DNA of 59,391 nucleotides from contig CAISIK010000211.1 of NCBI GenBank assembly GCA_903885375.1, positions 1 to 59,391 on the forward strand, given 5' to 3'. Source of the DNA: an uncultured Pseudomonadota bacterium (GTDB lineage Bacteria > Myxococcota_A > UBA796 > SXON01). How positions within the stretch are numbered: the first letter of the stretch is position 1; each line of letters begins with the position of its first letter. The notes below the pieces were generated by a model. It was not told the DNA's origin. It saw only the letters and a program-made list of their open reading frames with translations, and did not search any database. The translations under genes were made by a program, and so were the position numbers. Positions 15,502 to 24,826 of this stretch are shown here, piece by piece.

Positions 15502-17528
15502 TGAACTCCCTGCTCATCACGTTGGTGCCGGCGTTCCCGCTCGTCGGCGCGATCGTGAACGGACTCCTCCTGCAGTCGCGCGCATCCCGCGTGGTCGCGG
15601 GCTCCATCGCCTCGCTGATGGTCGGCCTCTCGGCCGCGATCAGCTTCCTCTGCATGAGCCAGCTCATGGGGGGGGCGGAGCCAGTCAACGTTCACCTGTG
15701 GACCTGGATGGAGGCCGCCGGCTTCCATGCGGATGTGGCCTTCCGGGTGGACCAGCTGACCGCCACGATGATGTGCGTCATCACGGGCATCGGCACGCTC
15801 ATCCACGTCTACTCCATCGGGTACATGGACGACGAGGCGGACAAGGATTCGGTATGGCGCTTCTTCGCCTACTTGAACCTGTTCATCTTCGCGATGCTGC
15901 TCCTGGTGATGGGCGACAACTTCCTGCTCATGTTCGTGGGCTGGGAAGGGGTGGGGCTCTGCTCCTACTTGCTCATCGGCTTCTGGTACGAGAACGCCGA
16001 CTACGCCAGCGCGGGCAAGAAGGCGTTCGTCACCAACCGCGTGGGTGACTTCAGCTTCGTCACCGGCCTCTTCCTCCTGTTCTGGAGCCTCGGCGATCAC
16101 GCCACGATGAACTTCGTGGAGCTTGAGCACGCCATCGCGGCCCACCCCGAGCTGGTCGGCGGTGTCGGCGGCGTGATCGTCACCACCGTGTGCCTCCTGT
16201 TCTTCGGCGGTGCCACCGGCAAGAGCGCCCAGATCCCCCTCTACGTGTGGCTGCCCGACGCCATGGCCGGTCCCACGCCGGTCTCGGCGCTGATCCACGC
16301 CGCGACGATGGTCACCTCCGGCATCTACATGATCTGCCGGCTCAACTACCTGTTCGTGATGGCCCCCGCGGCCATGGCGGCGGTCGCCACCATCGGCGCC
16401 CTCACGGCCTTCGTGGCTGCCACCATCGCGGTGACCCAGAACGACATCAAGAAGGTCCTGGCCTACTCCACGGTGTCGCAGCTCGGGTTCATGTTCCTCG
16501 GCGTGGGCGTCGGCGGCTTCGTGGCGGGCTTCTTCCACGTCATCACGCACGCCTTCTTCAAGGCCCTGATGTTCCTCGGCTCCGGCTCCATCATCCACGC
16601 GCTGCACCACGAGCAGGACATGCGGCGGATGGGCGGCCTCGCGCGCCACATGAAGGTCACCTTCCTCACGTTCCTGATGGGCTACCTCGCCATCATCGGC
16701 GTGCCTGGCTTCTCGGGCTTCTTCTCGAAGGACGAGATCCTCTGGCTCACCTTCATCACCCCCATGTTCGAGGGCCTCCCCCTCGGCCACGTGATGCCCA
16801 AGGTGCTCTGGGCGCTGGCCACGGCCAGCGCGCTCCTGACGGCGTTCTACATGAGCCGCCTGATGTTCATGACCTTCGCGGGCAAGTACCGCGGTGGTCA
16901 CGACTCGCACGGGCATGATGCCCACGGCCACGCCGCGCACGGCCATGATGCCCACGGCCACCACGGCCACGATCCGCACGAGTCGCCCGCCGTCATCGTC
17001 GGGCCGCTCGTGGTGCTCGCCGGTCTCGCTGCCGTCGGTGGATTCCTGAACCTGCCGCACTGGCTCCCGGGCCACGGCATGCTCCACCACTTCCTCGATC
17101 CCGTGTTCGAGCACGCGCACGTTGAGTTCCCCGAGGGCAACCCCCTCGAGTTCCCGCTGATGGGCCTCACGCTCCTCGGCGTGGCAGGCAGCGTGGGCCT
17201 CGCCTACCTGTTCTACGTCCGCGAGCCGCACCGGCCGGCCGAGATCGCCGCCCGCTTCCGCAAGCTCTACGAGGGTAGCCTCAACAAGTGGTACGTCGAC
17301 GAGGCCTACGAGGCCGCGATCCTCACCCCCATCGTGACGGGTTCCCGGCAGGTGCTGTGGGCGATCATCGACTCCCAGATCATCGACGGCATCGTCAACG
17401 GGGCCGCCACCGTCGCCCAGACGGCGGGTCGTCTCCACGGGCGTCTCGGCAACGGGAAGGTCCAGACCTACGCAATCTCCATCGCGGCCGGCGCAGCTCT
17501 GCTCGCCACCGCCTACGTCCTCGGGTGA
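15501..17528 (+). CDS. nuoL: NADH-quinone oxidoreductase subunit L with His-rich loop
   Basis: This is the distal proton-pumping antiporter-like subunit, with 675 residues. Family blocks include VGWEGVGLCSYLLIGFW, the helix-7 Lys region GKSAQIPLYVWLPDAMAGPTPVSALIHAATMV, and NDIKKVLAYSTVSQLGFM. The long C-terminal lateral helix is encoded beyond residue 580. A loop at residues 467-493 has 12 His in 27 residues (GHDxHGH repeats), coded at about 16899-16979. It could bind metal ions or tune a protein surface; similar loops occur in some other NuoL proteins. The ATG is at 15501, and nuoM begins four bases after the stop. Confidence 0.96.
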   Translation: MNSLLITLVPAFPLVGAIVNGLLLQSRASRVVAGSIASLMVGLSAAISFLCMSQLMGGAEPVNVHLWTWMEAAGFHADVAFRVDQLTATMMCVITGIGTLIHVYSIGYMDDEADKDSVWRFFAYLNLFIFAMLLLVMGDNFLLMFVGWEGVGLCSYLLIGFWYENADYASAGKKAFVTNRVGDFSFVTGLFLLFWSLGDHATMNFVELEHAIAAHPELVGGVGGVIVTTVCLLFFGGATGKSAQIPLYVWLPDAMAGPTPVSALIHAATMVTSGIYMICRLNYLFVMAPAAMAAVATIGALTAFVAATIAVTQNDIKKVLAYSTVSQLGFMFLGVGVGGFVAGFFHVITHAFFKALMFLGSGSIIHALHHEQDMRRMGGLARHMKVTFLTFLMGYLAIIGVPGFSGFFSKDEILWLTFITPMFEGLPLGHVMPKVLWALATASALLTAFYMSRLMFMTFAGKYRGGHDSHGHDAHGHAAHGHDAHGHHGHDPHESPAVIVGPLVVLAGLAAVGGFLNLPHWLPGHGMLHHFLDPVFEHAHVEFPEGNPLEFPLMGLTLLGVAGSVGLAYLFYVREPHRPAEIAARFRKLYEGSLNKWYVDEAYEAAILTPIVTGSRQVLWAIIDSQIIDGIVNGAATVAQTAGRLHGRLGNGKVQTYAISIAAGAALLATAYVLG

Positions 17529-17532
17529 GCTG

Positions 17533-19068
17533 ATGCCGATGCTCTCGTTGGTCACTCTCCTGCCGATGCTGCTCGCCGCAGCCGTGGCGATGCTGCCCGA
17601 GCGGCTTGCCCGCCCCGGGGCGCTCGCCGCCTCGCTGCTCGTGCTGGCGATCTCGCTCCCGCTCTGGTTCGGGTTCGACCCCGCCGACAGCGGTTACCAG
17701 TTCGTGGAGCAGGTGCCGTGGATCGCCCAGTGGGGCGTGAGCTACCACCTCGGGATCGACGGTGTCTCCCTCCTCCTCATCCTCCTCACCACCGGCCTCA
17801 CCCCGCTGATCCTGCTCGCGGGCTTCTCCGGCGTCGAGAAGAACTTCCGTGGCTACGCCGCGCTGATGCTCGCGCTCGAAGGCGCCATGATCGGCACCTT
17901 CGTGGCGCTGGACGTGTTCCTCTTCTACATCTTCTGGGAGCTTGTGCTCCTGCCGATGTACTTCCTCATCGGCATCTGGGGCGGTGAGCGGCGCATCTAC
18001 GCGGCCGTGAAGCTGTTCATCTACACGGCCGGCGGCTCGCTGCTCATGCTGGTCGCGCTCCTTGGGCTCTACTACACGCACTTCGAGCAGATGGGCGCCT
18101 GGTCCACCGACCTCCCCGACCTCCTCCGCCTCGCCATCACCCCGGCCTCCCAGAAGTGGATGTTCGCGTGCCTCGCGCTCGCGTTCGCCATCAAGGTGCC
18201 CATGTTCCCGGTCCACACCTGGCTGCCCGACGCGCACGTCGAGGCTCCCACGGGCGGCTCGGTGGTCCTCGCCGGCGTCATGCTCAAGATGGGCACCTAC
18301 GGCTTCTATCGCTTCGCGATGCCGCTGTTCCCCGATGCGGTGGTGGCCTACGGACCGATCCTCGTCGGCCTCGCCGTCATCGGCATCGTGTACGGCGCCC
18401 TCGTGGCGCTCGTGCAGGACGACATCAAGAAGCTCGTGGCCTACAGCTCGGTGAGCCACCTCGGCTACGTCATGCTCGGCCTCTTCGCGCTGAACGGCCC
18501 GGGCGTGACCGGCGGCATCTTCCAGATGCTCAACCACGGCGTAAGCACCGCGGCCCTGTTCTTCCTCGTCGGCGTGCTCTACGAGCGCCGCCACACCCGC
18601 AAGATCGCCGACTACGGCGGCCTCACGAAGGTCGTGCCGCGGTTCGCCCTGGTGTTCATGATCATCACCTTCAGCTCCATCGGCCTGCCGGGTCTCAACG
18701 GCTTCGTCGGGGAGTTCATGATTCTGCTCGGGGCCTTCCAGTACGCGCCGATCCCCACGGTCATCGCCAGCACCGGCGTGATCTTCGGTGCCGCCTACAT
18801 GCTCTGGGCCTTCCAGCGCATGATGTTCGGCCCCCTGCAGAACGAGGCCAACAAGGGCCTGAAGGACCTCTCCCCCCGGGAGCTCGCCTACCTGCTCCCA
18901 CTGGTGGCGTTCGCCTTCTGGATGGGCCTCTACCCGAAGCCCTTCCTCGATCGCATCAACCCCTCCGTCGATGCCTTCGTGGCACGCATGGAGACCCACT
19001 TCGAGTCCTCTCCCTACGCTTGTGGGGATGAGTGCCTGCCGTCGTGGCTCGCGAAGGAGTCGCACTGA
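17533..19068 (+). CDS. nuoM: NADH-quinone oxidoreductase subunit M
   Basis: This 511-residue antiporter-like proton-pumping subunit has about 14 helices. The conserved Glu/Lys elements are visible in FYIFWELVLLPMYFLIGIWGG, AIKVPMFPVHTWLPDAHVEAPTGGSV and DDIKKLVAYSSVSHLGYVMLG. The C-terminal ~30 residues are a polar tail with two Cys (YACGDECLPSW). The ATG at 17533 is four bases after the nuoL stop, and the gene overlaps nuoN by one base. Confidence 0.96.
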   Translation: MPMLSLVTLLPMLLAAAVAMLPERLARPGALAASLLVLAISLPLWFGFDPADSGYQFVEQVPWIAQWGVSYHLGIDGVSLLLILLTTGLTPLILLAGFSGVEKNFRGYAALMLALEGAMIGTFVALDVFLFYIFWELVLLPMYFLIGIWGGERRIYAAVKLFIYTAGGSLLMLVALLGLYYTHFEQMGAWSTDLPDLLRLAITPASQKWMFACLALAFAIKVPMFPVHTWLPDAHVEAPTGGSVVLAGVMLKMGTYGFYRFAMPLFPDAVVAYGPILVGLAVIGIVYGALVALVQDDIKKLVAYSSVSHLGYVMLGLFALNGPGVTGGIFQMLNHGVSTAALFFLVGVLYERRHTRKIADYGGLTKVVPRFALVFMIITFSSIGLPGLNGFVGEFMILLGAFQYAPIPTVIASTGVIFGAAYMLWAFQRMMFGPLQNEANKGLKDLSPRELAYLLPLVAFAFWMGLYPKPFLDRINPSVDAFVARMETHFESSPYACGDECLPSWLAKESH

Positions 19069-20543
19069 TGGGTTCCGGTACCCCGATCTTCGAGTCCGTC
19101 GTGCTGGCCGCGCCGGTGATGCTCCTGGCCTTCATGGGCGTGGTGCTCATGGTCGCTGCCGCGATGTGGCGGCCCATGCCCCGGCTCGCGTTCTGGGGCG
19201 TGTCCTGCGCCTCCGTGGCGAGTGCGCTCCTGCTGGTGGCCGCGGGGGCCGGTGCCCCGGCTACCGAGGCCTTCTCGGGGATGCTGCGCATCGATGCCTA
19301 CGGAAACTTCTTCGCAGCCGTGTCGCTGCTCGCCGGGCTGTTTTCGCTGCTCGTGGCCGACTCCTACATGGAGCGCATCGGCGTGCGGGTGGGCGAGTTC
19401 TACTCGCTGGTGCTCTTCGCGCTCTGCGGGATGCTGGGCATGGCCTACAGCAACGACCTGATGATGACCTTCATCTCGCTCGAGGTGATGAGCATCGCCG
19501 TCTACGTGCTCTGCGCGATCAAGCGCGCCGACGAGCGCGCCGTCGAGTCCGGTTTCAAGTACTTCATCCTGGGCGCTTTCTCGTCGGGCATCCTGCTCTA
19601 CGGCGTGGCGTTCGTGTACGGCGCCACCGGGAGCACCTCACTGCCGGCCATCGCGCACGCGCTGCGGAGCGCCAATGGCGAGGCCGCGGGCTTCCTCGCC
19701 CTGGGTGGCGCCCTCCTGCTCGTGGGCTTCGGCTTCAAGGTCGCGGCGGTCCCCTTCCACATGTGGGTGGCCGACGTGTACCAGGGCGCCCCCACCGCGG
19801 TCACCGCGCTCATGGCGTCGGGCGTCAAGGCCGCGAGCATCGCCGCCTTCGGCCGGCTGGTCATCGGCGCGATGGGCGACGATGCCGCCAACTGGAACGG
19901 CGCCCTCTGGTGGATGTCCGCCGCCACGATGCTCGTGGGCAACCTCGCCGCGCTCGCACAGAACGACCTCAAGCGCATCTTCGCCTACTCGGGCGTGGCG
20001 CACGCCGGCTACCTCCTCATGGCCCTGTCCTCCGTGGCGGCCGGCGGCGCGGTGGGCAACGAAGGCATCGGCAGCCTCGCGTTCTACATGCTCGCGTACA
20101 CGCTCATGAACGCCGGCGCCTTCGCGGTGCTCTCGCTCATGACGAACGAGGCGGGTGATGACGCCACCGACATCAGCCGGCTCGCCGGCCTGGGTCGGTC
20201 CCACCCGCTCGTCGCGGCCGGGCTCTCCATCTGCCTCGTGAGCCTCGCGGGCCTCCCGCCCACCATGGGCTTCATCGGCAAGTTCTACCTGTTCAGCGCC
20301 GCGATCGGCTCCGGGGAGATCGGCCTCGCGTTCGTGGGTGCCATCGGCGCTGCGGCGGGCGTGTACTACTACCTGCGCCCCATGGTCTACATGTACATGC
20401 GGGAAGGGCACGCCGAGCTCGCCACCGACGGCCGGGCCCGGCTGGCCCTTGGCCTGACCAGCGCCCTCCTGATCATCTTTGGCCTCATGCCCACGGCCGT
20501 GCTCGAGTGGGCGAACGCCTCGATGGCCTCCGTCCTCGGCTGA
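19068..20543 (+). CDS. nuoN: NADH-quinone oxidoreductase subunit N
   Basis: This is the third antiporter-like proton-pumping subunit, with 491 residues. Diagnostic stretches are MTFISLEVMSIAVYVL, VGFGFKVAAVPFHMWVADVYQGAPTAV and NDLKRIFAYSGVAHAGYLLM. The ATG at 19068 overlaps the nuoM stop as TGATG; an upstream start in the same frame would lie inside nuoM. It closes the 14-gene operon and is followed by a candidate hairpin terminator. Confidence 0.97.
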   Translation: MGSGTPIFESVVLAAPVMLLAFMGVVLMVAAAMWRPMPRLAFWGVSCASVASALLLVAAGAGAPATEAFSGMLRIDAYGNFFAAVSLLAGLFSLLVADSYMERIGVRVGEFYSLVLFALCGMLGMAYSNDLMMTFISLEVMSIAVYVLCAIKRADERAVESGFKYFILGAFSSGILLYGVAFVYGATGSTSLPAIAHALRSANGEAAGFLALGGALLLVGFGFKVAAVPFHMWVADVYQGAPTAVTALMASGVKAASIAAFGRLVIGAMGDDAANWNGALWWMSAATMLVGNLAALAQNDLKRIFAYSGVAHAGYLLMALSSVAAGGAVGNEGIGSLAFYMLAYTLMNAGAFAVLSLMTNEAGDDATDISRLAGLGRSHPLVAAGLSICLVSLAGLPPTMGFIGKFYLFSAAIGSGEIGLAFVGAIGAAAGVYYYLRPMVYMYMREGHAELATDGRARLALGLTSALLIIFGLMPTAVLEWANASMASVLG

Positions 20544-20550
20544 GCGCCGA

Positions 20551-20581
20551 GGCGCCGGGCGTGGTGGGCGCCCGAGGCGCC
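20551..20581 (+). terminator. GC-rich hairpin after the nuo operon
   Basis: GGCGCC-GGGCG (20551-20561) can pair with CGCCC (20569-20573) and GGCGCC (20576-20581), with a 7-base loop and a 2-base bulge. It starts seven bases after the nuoN stop. No T-run follows, so its strength as an intrinsic terminator is uncertain. The rest of the 128-base gap to the next gene shows no clear promoter. Confidence 0.45.
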
Positions 20582-20671
20582 GTTCCGGCCATGGTTCTCG
20601 ATTCGCGATTCCGCCGTCGCGATCAGTCCCCCCGGCTGGTATACTGCGGTCGCATTCCGCCCGGAGCGTAC

Positions 20672-22471
20672 ATGCGCCTGCTCTTCGCTCTGCTGCCCCT
20701 CGGCATCACCGCCTGCAACACGCCGACGGAGGCCGACCCTTCCGAGCTTGGCACGCAAGCCCAGGTGCTCACGTTCTGGCCGCCGGAAGCGGGCCGGGGC
20801 ACCACGCTCGATGCCAAGATCACGTCCACCAACTCCATCTTCGAGTTCGTGGACAACTCGCTCGATCTGGGCGGTGGTGTCACGGTGAACAGCCTCACCG
20901 TGCTCGATGGCTGGTCGGCGGTCGCCAACATCACGGTCGATCCCGCGGCCACCCTCGGCGGGCGCGATGGCTACCTCGACACGCGGGGCGGCGCCTTCAC
21001 GATGAGCGATGCGCTCACCATCGTGGATGACAGCTTCGTCCTCGCCCCCTCGCGGGCGAAGATCGGCGAGCACCTGCGCGTCGAGCTCATCGGCACCAAC
21101 ACCGAGTGGGCCTCCGGGCAGACGTGGGCCGGCTTCGGCGAAGATGTCGAAGTCACCGCGGTCGACGTGCTGAGCGAGACCTACATGGTGGCCGAGATCA
21201 CCGTCGATCCCGATGCCGTGCCCGGCCTGCGCGACGTGTACGTGGAGAACGGCAACGACCTCACCACGCAGTACAACGCCTTCCAGGTCGATCGGGTGGG
21301 CATCTCCGCCACCTTCGATCCCCCGGAAATGAAGCAGGGCCAGTCGGTCACCTTCAGCATCGTCGGCAAGGACACGCACTTCACCGACAAGAGTGAGCTC
21401 CGCTTCTTCCAGTACGGCGATGAGAAGCAGGACATCGTGGTCGACTCGCTCACGGTCATCGACGCCGAGAACATGTACGGGCGCCTCACCGTGAGCAACG
21501 CCGCCCTGCTCGGCACGCGCGACATCATCGTGACCACGGGCACCGAAGGCGTCTACATGGAAGACGCCACCACCGTGCTCGATGGCGACCTCGATCTGAG
21601 CAATGTCGTCATCTCCCGCTGGTTCTACGTGGCCCGCTCGATCGACAACACGAGCGGCGACATCTCCGAAGCCGTGCGCGTGGGCGTGCTCTTCTACCTG
21701 CCGCTCGACCCGGCCTGCCCGCCCGATCCCGAAGCGTCCTGCTCCGACAAGATCGACAACGACAAGGACGACTACACCGACTGCAACGACAGCGACTGCT
21801 CCCAGGACCCGGCGTGCGCCGGTGGCCCGCAGCCCTACGATGCCAACGGCGTGTGGCAGACCTACACCACGGGTGGCTCCGCCGACTGCCCCGACCCGGA
21901 AACCCTCAGCGCGGGCGACCGCGTGTGGCTCGAGTCCGACTGCAACATCGTCACCCTCGAGAAGCAGGTCGATGGCTCCTCGGGCATGATCTACTACACG
22001 AAGGACGACGTCTCGCTGAGCGACTACTGCTTCGACCAGATGTACTCCCTGCACACCGAGGGCGATCCCAACGGCATCCCCGAGGAGATCGTCGAGGATG
22101 CGCAGCCGACGGTCCCGGCCGACTTCGAGATGCTCGATCCGGGCTGGTGGGGCAACTTCACGCACAACCGCGCGGAAGACCTCGTCTACACCTGGACCCC
22201 CGCGCAGACCTACCCGGATGCCATCTTCGGCACGCAGATCTCGGGCCAGCTCGTCGAGCCCGACGGCGCCTCGGGCTTCGCCGGCTCGCTGCCCTGGGAT
22301 GATGGTGAACACACCTACACGCCCTCCGAGCTCGGCCAGCTCAAGGATGGCAACGCCAGCTTCACCGCGTTCTCCTACATCGAGGGTCCGCCGGTGGGCT
22401 TCACCTTCAGTACCATCCAGACCAAGAGCACCTCCACGGTGCAGGTGTCCGGGACGGTGATCCTGGAATGA
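20672..22471 (+). CDS. Secreted lipoprotein with IPT-like repeats and an Asp/Cys metal-binding motif
   Basis: The 599-residue protein has a signal peptide with lipobox ITAC (Cys15). About residues 30-305 hold three diverged beta-sandwich repeats, each ending in an ITVDPDAxxGxRDVYV-like strand, resembling IPT/TIG domains. A short motif, SCSDKIDNDKDDYTDC followed by NDSDC, is of the myxobacterial Asp/Cys calcium-binding type. The C-terminal ~200 residues form an unrecognised, Trp- and Tyr-rich domain. The ATG at 20672 starts the only signal peptide in frame. It is the first of five overlapping genes (20672-28070) that all encode exported proteins, so a shared cell-surface assembly is likely. 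Confidence 0.78.
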   Translation: MRLLFALLPLGITACNTPTEADPSELGTQAQVLTFWPPEAGRGTTLDAKITSTNSIFEFVDNSLDLGGGVTVNSLTVLDGWSAVANITVDPAATLGGRDGYLDTRGGAFTMSDALTIVDDSFVLAPSRAKIGEHLRVELIGTNTEWASGQTWAGFGEDVEVTAVDVLSETYMVAEITVDPDAVPGLRDVYVENGNDLTTQYNAFQVDRVGISATFDPPEMKQGQSVTFSIVGKDTHFTDKSELRFFQYGDEKQDIVVDSLTVIDAENMYGRLTVSNAALLGTRDIIVTTGTEGVYMEDATTVLDGDLDLSNVVISRWFYVARSIDNTSGDISEAVRVGVLFYLPLDPACPPDPEASCSDKIDNDKDDYTDCNDSDCSQDPACAGGPQPYDANGVWQTYTTGGSADCPDPETLSAGDRVWLESDCNIVTLEKQVDGSSGMIYYTKDDVSLSDYCFDQMYSLHTEGDPNGIPEEIVEDAQPTVPADFEMLDPGWWGNFTHNRAEDLVYTWTPAQTYPDAIFGTQISGQLVEPDGASGFAGSLPWDDGEHTYTPSELGQLKDGNASFTAFSYIEGPPVGFTFSTIQTKSTSTVQVSGTVILE

Positions 22472-23349
22472 GCGTGGGCATTCTTCTCGCCCTCTTCGGG
22501 TGTGTGGACCAGAGCTTCTCGGCCGTGGAGCTCGATGCGATCGCCGTGGTCAACGGCGATTTCGACGATCTCGGCGGGGTGCTGCTCCGCAACGAAGTCG
22601 GCTTCCAGCCCTTCAACGGGTACATCTCCCAGTCCACCACCTGGGTGGGAGAGGACCGGCCCACCCGCGAGGACCCGGGCCGCACGGTCGAGGAGCTCCT
22701 CACCGCGCCGGTGGCCGACCTTAGCAAGTTCGAGATCGACCAGTTCCAGGCTGTCTTCATCAACAGCGGCACCCGTGGGCTCAACGCCTTCGAGTACAAT
22801 CACACCCTCGAGCCCGACGACTCGCTCTTGCTCGACGAAACCGCGATGGCGAACATCTGTGCGTTTCCCGACGGCGGCGGCTCCCTCTTCGTGACCGACT
22901 GGGCTTACGATGTGGTGGAAGCCTGCTGGCCCGACGCCATCACCTTCGCGAACGACGACACCGTGGTCGACGATGCCCAGGTGGGCGTCGCCGCGGACCT
23001 CCTCGTCGATGTGGTGGACGAGGAGATGCAGACCACACTGGATGCCACCGTGGTGAACGTGGAGCTGAACTACTCGGCGTTCGCGGTTATGAAAGAGGTG
23101 AGCGACGATGTGGAGGTTCTCCTCCGCGCCGATGTCACCTACCAGCCGCTCGAAGGCGGCGACGTGGCGGTGTTCAAGGGCGTGCCCCTCGCGGTGCGCA
23201 TCCCCATCGGCAAGAACGGCCAGGTCTTCTTCTCCAGCTTCCACCTCTCCCCGCAGACCTCGGCGCTGGCCGACACCCTGCTCTTCCGCGGCATGGCCGG
23301 CCTCGAACGCGGCGCAGGCGATCAGAGTGAGGAGGCCATCGATGAATAG
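22468..23349 (+). CDS. Secreted lipoprotein with GATase-like fold
   Basis: This 293-residue lipoprotein (lipobox LFGC, Cys12) has an alternating alpha/beta pattern: VNGDFDDLGGVLLRNEVGFQ, AVFINSGTRG, GGSLFVTDWAYDVVE and a C-terminal GQVFFSSFHLSPQ strand. This resembles the class I glutamine-amidotransferase-like or ThuA-like fold used by non-enzymatic surface proteins. No catalytic Cys-His-Glu set can be assigned. The ATG overlaps the preceding stop as ATGA, and the 3' end overlaps the vWA gene by eight bases. The function is unknown; its strict coupling to a vWA protein suggests a partner role. Confidence 0.68.
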   Translation: MSVGILLALFGCVDQSFSAVELDAIAVVNGDFDDLGGVLLRNEVGFQPFNGYISQSTTWVGEDRPTREDPGRTVEELLTAPVADLSKFEIDQFQAVFINSGTRGLNAFEYNHTLEPDDSLLLDETAMANICAFPDGGGSLFVTDWAYDVVEACWPDAITFANDDTVVDDAQVGVAADLLVDVVDEEMQTTLDATVVNVELNYSAFAVMKEVSDDVEVLLRADVTYQPLEGGDVAVFKGVPLAVRIPIGKNGQVFFSSFHLSPQTSALADTLLFRGMAGLERGAGDQSEEAIDE

Positions 23350-24826
23350 GACCCTGCTGTCGGCCTTGCTGCTCCTCGGGTGCAACGAGACCAGCTTCAC
23401 CCAGCTCGAAAAGATCGATTCGTTCCAGCAGAAGCGGAAGAACACCTTCGACCTGATGGTCGTGGTGGACAACAGCTGCTCCATGTACGAGGAGCAGGCC
23501 AAGCTCGCCAGCAACTTCGACAGCTTCATCGAGTTCTTCGACGGCACCGATGTGGACTGGCAGCTCGGCGTGGTGCTCACCGACGTGGAAGACCCGGCCG
23601 CACAGGGTCGGCTCATCGGCGGGGACGACGAGATCGTCCTCACCAACGCCGATGGCAACGAGGTCGATCGCGTCAGCTACACCCACGACTGGGCGGTGGC
23701 CGAGGGTCTCTCGATGGTGCTCGACCCCTCCTGGTTCACGGCGGTGTCGAACGACAAGCGGGAGCACTGGTGCACCGTGGAAGCGGGAACGCCGGGCGAG
23801 GCCAACGCGTCCTGCGCGCTCGACACCGAGGGCGCGGGCTCCGACGCTCGCTACGGCGAGGTCCTCATCACCGAGTTCATGGCCGACCCCGCGGGCGTGC
23901 CAGATGAGCTCGGCGAGTGGGTGGAGCTCACCAACATCGGCGCCGAAGCGGTGGATGTTTCCGGCTGGCAGCTCATCGACGATGGGCGTAACGCCTACAC
24001 CTTCCCCGATGCGCTCACGATGGAGCCCGGGGCCACGTTGGTCGTCGCCCGTGAGGCCGACAGCGCGCTCAATGGCGGCCTCACCGCCGACCTCGCCACC
24101 GGCGAGGCCTTCACGCTCAACAACGACCTCCTCTACCTCACCGGCACCACCGAGGGCTCCCGGGAGATCTTCCAGGAGATGGTCGCCCAGGGCACCAGCG
24201 GCTCCGGTAGCGAGATGGGCCTCGAAGCCGTGCGCCTCGCCACGGCCCCCGACATGCTCGCCGGCCATAACTCCGGCTTCATCCGCGAGGATGCCAACTT
24301 CAACATCCTCGTGGTGTCCGACGAGGAGGATGGTTCGCCCGACCCGGTCGACACCTACCTCAGCGCGTTCGCGAGCCTCAAGGGCGATGCCGCCTTCCGC
24401 GACCACAGCATCATGAACGTGTCGGCGGTGGTCGGCTCCGACCCCCCGGAGTTCGCCGGAGAGGCGAGCTGCGTGTCGGCCAACGGCGCGGCAGTCTACG
24501 GGCACCGCTACGTCGATGCCGTCGCCAAGACCGGCGGCCTGGTGGACAGCATCTGCGACGACGACTTCTCCCCCCTCGTCTCCCAGCTCGGCCTCACGCT
24601 CTCCGGCCTCCAGGCCGAGTTCGAGCTGAGCCGCTACCCCGTGCTGGAGTCGCTCAAGGTGGCGATCTACAGCTCGCCCGACAACGACAGCAAGATCCGC
24701 GATCTCACCCTCGACACCGACTACACCTACGTGGAAGAACGAAACAGCCTGCGCTTCGAGTTCGATCAGGTCCCGGAGAGCGAGCAGTACATCGTGGCCG
24801 AGTACAAGGTCCGGAGCGGCACATGA
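23342..24826 (+). CDS. vWA lipoprotein with an apparently permuted lamin-tail domain insert
   Basis: The protein (494 residues) begins with a lipobox (LLLGC, Cys14). The vWA fold starts at FDLMVVVDNSCSMYEEQ, where Asp43, Ser45 and Ser47 form the metal-adhesion (MIDAS) motif. After GRLIGG (about residue 94) the vWA is interrupted. Residues ~95-158 look like the second half of a lamin-tail domain (DEIVLTNADGNEVDRVSY, ending GTPGEANASC). Residues ~172-262 look like its first half (GEVLITEFMADPAG, GEWVELTNIG, FTLNND). The vWA then resumes at LYLTGTTEGSREIF and GSGSEMGLEAVRLA and runs to about residue 430, ending in a beta-rich tail. A MIDAS vWA domain usually mediates metal-dependent protein binding on the cell surface. 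Confidence 0.78.
   Translation: MNRTLLSALLLLGCNETSFTQLEKIDSFQQKRKNTFDLMVVVDNSCSMYEEQAKLASNFDSFIEFFDGTDVDWQLGVVLTDVEDPAAQGRLIGGDDEIVLTNADGNEVDRVSYTHDWAVAEGLSMVLDPSWFTAVSNDKREHWCTVEAGTPGEANASCALDTEGAGSDARYGEVLITEFMADPAGVPDELGEWVELTNIGAEAVDVSGWQLIDDGRNAYTFPDALTMEPGATLVVAREADSALNGGLTADLATGEAFTLNNDLLYLTGTTEGSREIFQEMVAQGTSGSGSEMGLEAVRLATAPDMLAGHNSGFIREDANFNILVVSDEEDGSPDPVDTYLSAFASLKGDAAFRDHSIMNVSAVVGSDPPEFAGEASCVSANGAAVYGHRYVDAVAKTGGLVDSICDDDFSPLVSQLGLTLSGLQAEFELSRYPVLESLKVAIYSSPDNDSKIRDLTLDTDYTYVEERNSLRFEFDQVPESEQYIVAEYKVRSGT

Noticed and set aside
15372..17555. A 727-codon minus-strand frame across nuoK and nuoL
   Set aside because: It is a shadow of conserved complex I genes; the translated product is His/Glu/Asp-rich noise produced by the reversed membrane-protein codons.
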